Source of the DNA: CAYRES01 sp964423425
GTDB lineage: Bacteria > Actinomycetota > Thermoleophilia > RBG-16-64-13
Length of the DNA: 64,000 bases
Assembly: GCA_964423425.1 (NCBI GenBank)
Contig: CAYRES010000003.1
Span: 124,001-188,000 of the forward strand
Direction of reading: 5' to 3'
A model generated the notes under the pieces. It saw only the letters and a program-made list of their open reading frames with translations. It made no database searches and was not told where the DNA came from. Both the position numbers and the translations under genes were made by a program. Shown here piece by piece: positions 35,201-41,677 of this stretch (position 1 is the stretch's first letter; each line of letters opens with the position of its first letter).

Positions 35201-35367
35201 CCACGGATAGGGACACAGGCGCCGACTTCGTCGCCTGGAAGTGGCTCCGGGAGCAATCGGCCGTGTCCGAGGGCACGTACTTCCGGCACCTTCGCTTCGA
35301 GTCGCCCCTCGTGGTGAAGATGGACGGCCGCTCGCAGCGCGGCCTCATACTCAAGCCTGGGAGTTGA
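32254..35367 (+). CDS. Receiver-like domains fused to a PEP/pyruvate-binding (PPDK-N) ATP-grasp domain and a novel C-terminal module
   Basis: The 1037-residue protein starts with a degenerate receiver-like domain (about 30-165), whose acceptor position is LILTAVN rather than Asp. A second receiver domain (about 185-330) has VIEDN, GVISDIEF, LQTSNPN and LLKGSP in receiver order. A linker and a PPDK_N domain (about 445-805) follow, with IGRGSLGGKA, RSSSLLED (R534-D541) and FLQVRP. Instead of the phosphohistidine swivel and PEP-binding barrel of true PEP synthases, it ends in a domain with LIGLGRWGSADPWLGIPV (GRWG 884-887) and GSHFFQNL (His925). A Gly/Asp-rich low-complexity insert sits near residues 955-990. 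The ATG at 32254 follows GGGGGA. A regulatory or non-canonical ATP-dependent role is likely. Confidence 0.85.
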   Translation: MPGFNQFVALKEQRWGRSLDFQNLMATRVDNILLVSSLYDTFILQEDGKLNELILNEFLGLNLQHTTGLMHVSTGSEAIRLAEDNPTRYSLILTAVNAGDMEASQLAAHVASRGLPIPVVLLAYDGGELNDFISRSDVSAIEKMFLWQGDADILLAIVKYMEDKANVAHDVGEAGVQLILVIEDNIRYYSAFLPTMYREVIQHSQRVISEGYNVADKILRMRARPKIALCSTWEEAWSYFERFPEQVMGVISDIEFPREGRLDPEAGVEFALTAKRIWPDIAVILQTSNPNHRAQARAVGADFLLKGSPTLLSDLRRIIRDRFFFGPFTFRLRNGTEVARAQDLGSLLAKMRTVPVDSVTYHAERNHFSRWLKARTEFALAAKLRPMLCEHFTTPEEMRTELVRIIEEHRVEQYGGVVADFDRARFDAAKSFARIGRGSLGGKARALAFMRYLIREYGLDLHHPDVSVVVPPSVVLGTDVFDAFLEKNNLAAFALESEDDEEIVRRFQLAELPEDIMRDLASYLELIRYPLAVRSSSLLEDSQYQPLAGVYKTIMLPNNHVSSAVRLRHLVSAVKRVYASTFSQFAKAYFSATQYRLEEEKMAVLIQQIVGAQHEDRFYPDFAGVARSLNFYPHPPTKAEDGVVSVALGLGRMVVDGEASLSFSPAFPQHIVQFSSVKDMLDNSQREFLAIKLGSRRSRVRQGEDSREERFTLDVAEADNTLSRLASTYSPDDHAVHEGIARPGVRLVTFGPLLKHRLFPLTEILKSVLELGAGGMNNPVEIEFAVNLATPPGDPQEFGFLQVRPLAHVRQVEEVELGAAALRDILVRSSSVLGNGVTADLHDLVVIDRDRFDRSKTAEMAHELGRLNRTLVAAGIRYALIGLGRWGSADPWLGIPVNWQQISNARVIVECGLPDMKVTPSQGSHFFQNLTSFRIGYFTVNTDTEAPGLLTADAATRDANGERRDEGAGDGGRSDGHAGDGDATDRDTGADFVAWKWLREQSAVSEGTYFRHLRFESPLVVKMDGRSQRGLILKPGS

Positions 35368-35370
35368 CTC

Positions 35371-35389
35371 GGGGAGGGAACCCCTCCCC
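35371..35389. terminator. Bidirectional hairpin terminator between convergent genes
   Basis: GGGGAGGG-AAC-CCCTCCCC forms a perfect eight-base-pair hairpin with a three-base loop four bases after the PPDK-N-like stop and 11 bases from the SLH gene's stop. No T-tract follows on either strand, as is common in high-GC genomes. Confidence 0.6.
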
Positions 35390-35400
35390 CACAAGCCCTA

Positions 35401-36142
35401 TCAACTCTTGCAGCGCATGTTCCAGAGAATCTGCGCCGCCTCCCCTCGTGTGGCGGGAACCCAAGGATCCCACGAGCCACCATACCCCGCTATGCCGTCG
35501 AGAAGACGGTTGAACTCGGCCATGCGCGCGTTCTCCGCGTGCGTGGGGCTGAAGTCACCCAGGCTGCCCGCATAGCCGGATATAGGAGTCCTCGCCGCGG
35601 GTGGATACATCGCCTGAGCCGCCCGCACAGCCATTGTGATCAACTGAGCCCTCGTGATACTCACCCAAGGCGAGAAGACGCCCGGGGCCATCCCGACAAC
35701 CACTCCCCGGCTCGCGGCCACGGCGATGTACTCATGGGGATAGAGAGACGTGGGATCGTTCGAGCCGAGATCGACGAAAGGAGCGACCATGCCTTCGGCT
35801 GGATGGAAGCCGGAAGAGTCGGTCATCCCCAACGTGGTCACGATCATCTTGGCGAACTGAGCCCGCAGGAGTTCATTGTCCGGCCGGAAGGTGTTGTCGG
35901 GGTAGCCGTCGATGGCCCCATCGTCCCGTAGGCCCATGACAGCTGGATAATAGTCGTGAGTGGAGGGGACGTCGTCGAAATCGACGACCCTGTTAGGCAG
36001 CCATCCCGTGAAGGGCAGGGGGGGCAGGTGTTGCTGCTGCTGTCTGTGCCCCGAGAAGCATCAACACGACAACCGAGAACCCCAGAGCCGCCATGGCCAT
36101 ACGCCCGAGCCACCGCGGCATCATACGCACGCGAGAAGACAT
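35401..36142 (-). pseudogene. S-layer-homology protein, frameshifted at a homopolymer
   Basis: The downstream part (35401 to about 36060) encodes three SLH repeats: DYYPAVMGLRDDGAIDGYPD, RPDNELLRAQFAKMIV, ITRAQLITMAVRAA and the terminal ATRGEAAQILWNM. The upstream part, in another frame from the ATG at 36142, encodes a clear signal peptide (SSRVRMMPRWLGRMAMAAL, then FSVVVLMLLGAQTAAATPA). The two frames meet at a run of seven G (plus strand, 36018-36024). Removing one base there would fuse signal peptide and mature protein. The signal frame stops at TAA (35993-35995) and the SLH frame has a stop at 36061. It is either a real frameshift, a slippage-switched gene, or a sequencing error. The intact paralogue is the next gene. 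Confidence 0.75.
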
Positions 36143-36240
36143 CCTTCCACCCCCTGTGTGTGACTCCGTGTATCTGAGTAGAGCGCCGCCGAACTCCCCG
36201 CCCCCGGCGGGTGATCGTCCCCACGTATCGGCCTCCGGCG

Positions 36241-36939
36241 TCAGCTCTTGCGATGCATGTTCCAGAGTATCTGGGCGACCTCACCCCGAGTGGCAGGCGC
36301 CCACGGATCCCAACTCGCTCCGAACCCAACAAGGCCGTCGAGAAGACCGTTCCACTCCGCCACCCGCATGTTCTCGGCGTGCGTGTCGCTGAACACGCCC
36401 AAGGGGCTGTAGAAGTTGTCGGGTGGATCCTTCATGGAGTCGGGGAAACATACGTAGGCGGCACGCACAGCCATGGTCACCATCTGAGCGCGGGTGATGC
36501 CCGTGAAGGGAGAGAACTTCGACGGCGCCACCCCCAACGCGACACCCTGATCGGCCACCACCGACACGTACTCGTGGGGATACAGAGAATCGGGGTCGTC
36601 GGGCCCCAGATCGTTGAACGGGGTGACCATGCTCTCGTTCGCCTCGTTACCCCGGTTGTCGGTCATGCCCACGGCGGTGACGAGCATCTTGGCGAACTGA
36701 GCCCGCCACACATTCTGGTCGGGCCGGAAGGTGTTGTCGGGATAGCCGTCGACGGCGCGGGCTTCACGGAGGCCCATGATGGCCCGGTAGTATTCGTGGT
36801 CTTTGCCCACGTCGCTGAACTTGGGCACGCTGTAGGCAGCGAACGCAGGCATAGCCAGCATGGCTATGAAGAGGACGGCAGCCAGCACCTCGGCTACCAG
36901 AAGTATGCGCTGTTGTGGCTTAGGTTCCACTATTCCCAT
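36241..36939 (-). CDS. Secreted S-layer-homology (SLH) domain protein
   Basis: SLH domains bind secondary cell-wall polymers and hold proteins at the surface. The 232-residue product from the ATG at 36939 has a signal peptide (RILLVAEVLAAVLFIAMLAM, probable cleavage after AFA). Three SLH repeats fill almost the whole mature protein: FSDVGKDHEYYRAIMGL, GYPDNTFRPDQNVWRAQFAKM, FTGITRAQMVTMAVRAA and PATRGEVAQILWNM. There is no additional catalytic domain, so it is an SLH-only surface protein. It is a tandem paralogue of the frameshifted gene at 35401-36142, transcribed in the same direction. Confidence 0.88.
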   Translation of the reverse strand: MGIVEPKPQQRILLVAEVLAAVLFIAMLAMPAFAAYSVPKFSDVGKDHEYYRAIMGLREARAVDGYPDNTFRPDQNVWRAQFAKMLVTAVGMTDNRGNEANESMVTPFNDLGPDDPDSLYPHEYVSVVADQGVALGVAPSKFSPFTGITRAQMVTMAVRAAYVCFPDSMKDPPDNFYSPLGVFSDTHAENMRVAEWNGLLDGLVGFGASWDPWAPATRGEVAQILWNMHRKS

Positions 36940-37074
36940 TGTATGCCATATGCGTACGAGAGCAAGTGGCACGGCATTGCGCCGGGCCGCCCGCGTCCCA
37001 CACACAAGCGCCCCACGGTGCCGCCCTCCGTTCCGCCCGTCGGCGTTACCTCCTCGGCTATACTAGCACTGCGC

Positions 37075-37162
37075 GGAGGGGTGGCAGAGTTGGCTTAATG
37101 CACCGGTCTTGAAAACCGGCACACCTTCACCGGTGTCGCGGGTTCGAATCCCGCCCCCTCCG
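37075..37162 (+). tRNA. tRNA-Ser (anticodon TGA)
   Basis: Acceptor strands GGAGGGG (37075-37081) and CCCCTCC (37155-37161) pair fully. The anticodon arm CCGGT-CTTGAAA-ACCGG gives anticodon TGA. A long variable arm and T arm GCGGG-TTCGAAT-CCCGC complete a serine tRNA, with discriminator G. TATACT at 37059-37064 is a plausible -10. The 3' half (from the anticodon loop) is the attachment site of the genomic island to its right. Confidence 0.95.
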
Positions 37163-37164
37163 CC
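37108..37164 (+). repeat. Left attachment repeat (attL) within tRNA-Ser
   Basis: Fifty-seven bases from the anticodon loop (CTTGAAAACCGG) through the end of the tRNA (CTCCGCC) are repeated at 54321-54377 with 52 of 57 identical positions by direct alignment. Similarity stops sharply on both sides, as expected for an integration core that begins in the anticodon loop. Confidence 0.85.
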
Positions 37165-37183
37165 TTATTTGCAGGGGTTTTGT

Positions 37184-37255
37184 TTGGCCAATTGGCCAAT
37201 GATTGAGGCAGAGGAACGGGGCACGAAGCCCGTTTGGTGCCCGTATGGTGCCCGT
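37184..37255. repeat. Palindrome and short direct repeats next to attL (candidate recombinase/excisionase sites)
   Basis: TTGGCCAATTGGCCAA at 37184-37199 is a perfect 16-base palindrome. GGTGCCCGT occurs at 37236-37244 and 37247-37255, and again at 37632-37640 on the far side of the integrase remnant. Short repeats flanking a core site and its integrase gene are typical of arm-type integrase sites, but this is inferred from position only. Confidence 0.4.
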
Positions 37256-37273
37256 TTGAACCTGGTTGCATCC

Positions 37274-37513
37274 CTATCCATCATCGCTCACCATGTCCCT
37301 GAAGGCCTCATCCACCGCTCGAGCGACCTCATCCTGCATGCCCGGCAGAACGTGGGAGTAGGTGTCGAGGGTGATGGCAATCGTTGCGTGACCAAGCCTG
37401 TCGCTTACAATCTTGGGATGAGTGTTTTGGGCGAGCAGGTGGGTTGCGTGGCAATGGCGCAGACCATGGAAAGTCACTTTGGGTAGTTGCTTCTTGGACC
37501 GAAGGAGTGAGCA
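37274..37513 (-). pseudogene. Tyrosine recombinase (phage integrase), C-terminal remnant
   Basis: About 78 residues match the C-terminal catalytic part of tyrosine integrases. TFHGLRHCHATHLL supplies the second active-site Arg, DRLGHATIAITLDTYSH the His and the nucleophilic Tyr. The N-terminal arm- and core-binding domains and the first catalytic Arg are missing. Sequence upstream in the same frame does not look like integrase. It ends 110 bases from the tRNA-Ser gene and points toward it, marking the left end of the island. It cannot be functional alone. Confidence 0.8.
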
Positions 37514-37697
37514 ACACCAACGACTCTCATCGAGGCCTTGGCAACGGCTGGCCTTCTCATGAAAGGGCACGATAGCTAGGGACCGAATAAGCCAAGTATT
37601 GGGGCAGCTACCGAATGGTACATACTCGTTCGGTGCCCGTTTGGTGTTATATGGTGATGACTTCACCCGGGCTTCACCGATGAGAATCGTCTCTCAC

Positions 37698-37961
37698 CAC
37701 GTCTTGGACGACTACGGCCTCACTCCGCTCTCGGCTCTCGAGGCCCGCGACCTCCTCGAACTGATCGACGAGCGGGTGCTCACCAGATCGACCATCATGG
37801 CCAGCCAACTTCCTTGGGAACGCTGGCGCGGGGCCATCAGCGACCCGACGCACGCCGACGCCCTTCTCGATCGGCTGATCCATCACGCCCACAAGATCCA
37901 CTTGAAAGGGGAATCCATGCGGAGGAAGAGACCGCCGACACCGCCGACGCCCAGGGTCTGA
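37698..37961 (+). pseudogene. IS21-family IstB ATPase, C-terminal remnant
   Basis: The frame from about LDDYGLTPLSALEARDLLEL to the stop carries the IstB C-terminal pattern: RSTIMASQLPWERWRGAI, then DALLDRLIHHAHKIHLKGES. The Walker A half and the IstA partner are absent. It is a broken insertion sequence, evidence of repeated insertions at the left end of the island. Confidence 0.8.
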
Positions 37962-38082
37962 GCTACACTGGCGATGATGGCCAGCGCGATCGTCGGTCCT
38001 TCGTCCCTCTGGTCAATTCGTCCTGATCACGCTGGTCACTTGGAGCCGATCCGAGTGGTCAGTCAGGCCGACATAGGCATAT

Positions 38083-38270
38083 GGATACCGCCGGGTGACC
38101 CGGGAGCTTCTGCGCCGCGGACATCACGCAAACCACAAGCGAGTCCTTACGCTCATGCGGGTCGCCGGGCTCACCCAGGAACGCCGGCGTCGGCATGTGA
38201 AGACTACCGACAGCAAGAACAGCCTGCCCCGCTACACCCACCGGGCTCAAGGTCTCATCCTTGGCGGCCC
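38083..38270 (+). pseudogene. IS3-family transposase (OrfB) fragment
   Basis: GYRRVTRELLRRGHHANHKR followed by VLTLMRVAGL and RRRHVKTTDSKNSLPRY matches the HTH_21 region of IS3-family OrfB transposases. An upstream in-frame stop and loss of the DDE catalytic core show it is a small remnant. Confidence 0.75.
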
Positions 38271-38387
38271 TGCGCATGGCTCTTGTGTGCCACCAGCCCG
38301 GTCCGGGTCTCATCCATCACAGCGATAGCGCGTGTATGAGGGCCAGTTCCCGTCGGGTTGCCTGACCCGCACTCTGATCGACTCCAC

Positions 38388-38657
38388 CTTCTACACCAGA
38401 CGGTCATCGTGTTGATCGGCTTCTTCGTGGTTCAGTGGCCCACGGGTGTGGCGGCCAAGTTCTTCATCATCGTACTGTTGTCGCTGGTTGCCTCGGTCGT
38501 GGTGTACGAACTGCTGGTGCGGTGCCTGAAGGTGCTGAGAGTGCTCTTCGGGATGACGCGTCTTCCGCAGCAGAAACGCGCCGTCGGGGGATCCTCGACC
38601 GGCCGGCTCTCCGACAGGCCGGCAGTGAACATCGACCGCACCATCTATTCCGCCTAG
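38388..38657 (+). pseudogene. Acyltransferase-3/OpgC-like membrane protein, C-terminal fragment
   Basis: The fragment begins LHQTVIVLIGFFVVQWPTG and continues with two further membrane helices, then YELLVRCLKVLRVLFGM, a typical end of acyltransferase-3 family proteins. A basic tail of about 30 residues follows. All the upstream helices, including the catalytic His of the family, are missing. It is another truncated gene in the island's left junk region. Confidence 0.6.
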
Positions 38658-38754
38658 CCCGGCGGTCGGCCGGCCGGTAGGCGAATCCCCAGCGGAGAGC
38701 GGCGTACGTGGTTGAAGGGCTCCTCTTATGGAACGGTCTCCCCGTGAGGTCGAT

Positions 38755-38793
38755 GTGGCCTCCCGATATCATCACTCCGTGCTCGCTGCGCAT
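38755..38793 (-). pseudogene. Tiny class V aminotransferase fragment, duplicated at 45124-45163
   Basis: On the minus strand this encodes EHGVMISGGH, matching the aminotransferase remnant at 44932-45190 (QHGVMISGGHG). The two stretches agree at 35 of 40 bases. The region 38658-38893 around it holds nothing else I can identify. Confidence 0.5.
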
Positions 38794-38893
38794 GTGCCGG
38801 CGCAGCCGCCGCCCTGTCGACTCTTGCGAAGCAGCCCTCATATCAACGGCGAAGCGGGCGGGCGGGTGCGCCGCTGGGCAACGGCATTGTGCC

Positions 38894-41677
38894 CTAGTCC
38901 TCGGAGGAACCAGCGCCCTTCTCCGTCACGTAGCCTACCGCTTCACCGGTCTCGCCATTCATGGCCACGTGCAACCTGCGCCCTCCCCTGAGTGCGGGAA
39001 TGTCGACGACCTTGACCACCTTCTCGAGATGCCCGTACTCGGGCGCATGTATGGTGAGGCTGTTCGGAGCTTCATCGAGCAGATCCTGATTCAGCAGCCC
39101 GTCGGGATCATCCGGATACAGTGGGAGGTAACGGATGGAAGACTCCACCAGGTCCTGGAAGAAGTGGGTTCCGAAGGAAAGGTCGGGGAGATAGTCGCCC
39201 TTCTGGCGAGCGATCTCCACCAACATCGCTGTGTTATTGATGTCGGAATACGTGACACTCACCCCAAGCCTGATATCTCCCCGACTCCCCCAACGGCCGG
39301 GGCCCATGAGGATGAAGCGCCGGTGAGGAAGCACCTGGTTCAGGCGGCCGACCGCTTCACCCACGGCTTTGAGGTCGCCCAGGCTCTGGAGTTGCCCATA
39401 GGCCTCCGGGTCCACGTACACGACGTACTCGAGGTCGGGAACCGAACCGTTGGAGATGTGCTTGTGTCCCCGAAACAGGATGTCGCTCGACGGAAGGCCG
39501 GTGGGTATCCGAGCCGGGGCCTCGTTGCCGGTATAGCTCTGCGCTCTGCACTGCAGGATGTAGAGTGATTCGCCATCGCACGCGAACTCCACGTCCACGG
39601 CCGCCCCCAGAGCGTCTTCCAGAAGCTTCATGGCGGTGGCCATCTGCTTGACAAAGGTGGTCTCGGAAAGAAGCCCCTCGAAAGTGGCGACCATGCGTTG
39701 GCTGGAGGGATCGCCGAGCATCGCCGACGGCAGAACCAACCTCTCCCCTTCGAGAATCGAGAAGACCAAGCGCATCCCTGGATAGAGATGGCCCAACTCG
39801 CCGCGAAGCTCGTCCAACTCCAGCGTGCGAAAGGAGCCGCCGTTGATGTCGATGACGTCCACCTTGCGCGGGGAGTACCTCACCTTCTCATCGAGAGAGG
39901 TGTTCGCCCGCAAACCCGGTTTGCCGGGCGCCACCAGGACCGGGTAGTCGTCACCCACTCGGTCAACCGCCCTCGTGCCGAGACCTGGCACCAGCCGAAG
40001 CAATCCATCGGCGCGTTCGATACGGGGTGACCACCTGAACTCATTGTTGGAGAGAGCGACCCCCGAGAAGAGGGGGAAGTAGTAGCCTCCCACCCGCGCG
40101 CCCACAACCTCCTGCAACAGGACCCCCATCTCTTCATCGAAGTCCAGAAGCCCTCGCTGTCTCCGGTACTCGATCGGATCGGGACTGAAGATGGAGGCAT
40201 AGATCTCGGCGATCGCGTCGAGCAGGGCCTCGAGCCTGTCCTTCTTCGACCCTTCATTGGCAAGGAACAGGCTCTTGTACTTGCCGGAGAAGGCCGTTCC
40301 CTGCCGGTCCTCGCCCAGACTTGAACTCCGGGCGATGATAGGCCTGCCCTGGAAATCATCGAGAGCCATCGACAGTCCCTTGATCATCTCCTGTGAGAAT
40401 CGCGCGTGCTTGAAGAGCTGCACCGCAACCGGATACTCGCGGCGGATCTGATCGAGGTCCTTGTACTTATGATCCGGCGACCAATCACGGAGGTCGTTGT
40501 ACTCCACGAAGTCGGTGAGGCTCTCGGTGGACACGTACCAGGAATGGGGAGTCCTGACCTCGAAATCGCCCTGAAGCAGATGCTGGTGGGCATCCACCAC
40601 CCTTCCGGCCAGGAACAGACCGGTGCTCTTGCCTCCGATACACCCCCGGCTCTCTCTGGGATGGATGGTCCTCTCGGTGATCTCGAGGAAGTCGATAGCC
40701 TTCAGGCTCTTCTTGGCCTTGCTGATGAACGAAAGGTCATCGCTCAGAAAACGCCTGATGAGCGACACGACAATGCCCTCTTGAGTGGCCATCGGGGGGC
40801 TGATCTCCTCAGAGTCAACCTCCTTGAGTCGGGAAAGGGCTTTGGTGATGTCCGCCAGCGAACTCTGCCTGTTGCTCACCACCCGGGCGACCAGGCTGAA
40901 CTTCTCCTCCACCATCCATGTACGTATCAGGCGCAGAATTTCCGTGCCACTGAGATGCCGGGACGCCAGTTCGAAGGGCTCGTTCGTCACGTAATATGCG
41001 TCGTCCCAGCTCGTCTTCTTCTCGGGGAGGTTCTCGGATTCGACAAACAGCACCCCATCTGTGGCCCGCCGATGACCCGTCCGCTCGAGGGCTTCCCGGG
41101 CTTCTTCCACATCCATCCAGTGCAGATGGCGAATCATCCGTCTCGCCACCCGCACGTAGACCTCCCGGTCGGCGCCGCGGAGCAGAGCGATGGCACCCTT
41201 CCAGTTCTCCGGATCGGAACCGGATGCCTGACGCCCCACATACGCGCTCACCCGCTCGGCGATGGCGTGCATGAGGCGGACCTCGTCGCGGAGAAACGGC
41301 CCGCTGTCCGCGTCGGACATCTGGGCGGAATAGGAGACCTCCAATTCACCCGCGATCTCGGCCCCGCGTTTCAGCGGGACGCTGATACTCCAGGGGGTTG
41401 GACGATAGCCGGCGGAAGCGTACTGCCGGCCGTCTATGCGCATCGACACCTGGCACACGTCCGGATACTGCAGCCCGGCCGGGATGGCCTCGATGACACT
41501 CCTGAAGATCACCTCCAATGGCTCATCCTGTCTGTTGAGGATCTCTTCCACCCGGTACAGACAGCTGAGTTCCTTCGCCCGCTCCTGGAGTGACTGAATC
41601 ACTTCCCAACCGGGAGCGGAATTCTGCGCTCTCGAATCGCCGCCTTGGCCTCGGCCCTCCACCAACGGCTCACTCAT
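38894..41677 (-). CDS. GAF-like domain fused to PPDK-N ATP-grasp domain and GRWG/HFF C-terminal module
   Basis: The 927-residue protein has a GAF-like N-terminus (about 35-150: LSCLYRVEEILNRQDEPLEV, VFRSVIEAIP, SVPLKRGAEIAGELEVSYS). A helical region of about 180 residues follows, then a PPDK_N domain from about 340 (RGCIGGKSTGLFLAG, PIIARSSSLGED, MGVLLQEVVG, ILQCRAQ). As in its two paralogues, the swivel and PEP barrel are missing. The C-terminus carries LMGPGRWGSRGDIRLGVSV and GTHFFQDL. The start overlaps the end of the 585-residue paralogue by eight bases, so the two are translated together. The GAF-like domain suggests ligand control, in parallel to the receiver domains in the 32254 paralogue. 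Confidence 0.82.
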   Translation of the reverse strand: MSEPLVEGRGQGGDSRAQNSAPGWEVIQSLQERAKELSCLYRVEEILNRQDEPLEVIFRSVIEAIPAGLQYPDVCQVSMRIDGRQYASAGYRPTPWSISVPLKRGAEIAGELEVSYSAQMSDADSGPFLRDEVRLMHAIAERVSAYVGRQASGSDPENWKGAIALLRGADREVYVRVARRMIRHLHWMDVEEAREALERTGHRRATDGVLFVESENLPEKKTSWDDAYYVTNEPFELASRHLSGTEILRLIRTWMVEEKFSLVARVVSNRQSSLADITKALSRLKEVDSEEISPPMATQEGIVVSLIRRFLSDDLSFISKAKKSLKAIDFLEITERTIHPRESRGCIGGKSTGLFLAGRVVDAHQHLLQGDFEVRTPHSWYVSTESLTDFVEYNDLRDWSPDHKYKDLDQIRREYPVAVQLFKHARFSQEMIKGLSMALDDFQGRPIIARSSSLGEDRQGTAFSGKYKSLFLANEGSKKDRLEALLDAIAEIYASIFSPDPIEYRRQRGLLDFDEEMGVLLQEVVGARVGGYYFPLFSGVALSNNEFRWSPRIERADGLLRLVPGLGTRAVDRVGDDYPVLVAPGKPGLRANTSLDEKVRYSPRKVDVIDINGGSFRTLELDELRGELGHLYPGMRLVFSILEGERLVLPSAMLGDPSSQRMVATFEGLLSETTFVKQMATAMKLLEDALGAAVDVEFACDGESLYILQCRAQSYTGNEAPARIPTGLPSSDILFRGHKHISNGSVPDLEYVVYVDPEAYGQLQSLGDLKAVGEAVGRLNQVLPHRRFILMGPGRWGSRGDIRLGVSVTYSDINNTAMLVEIARQKGDYLPDLSFGTHFFQDLVESSIRYLPLYPDDPDGLLNQDLLDEAPNSLTIHAPEYGHLEKVVKVVDIPALRGGRRLHVAMNGETGEAVGYVTEKGAGSSED

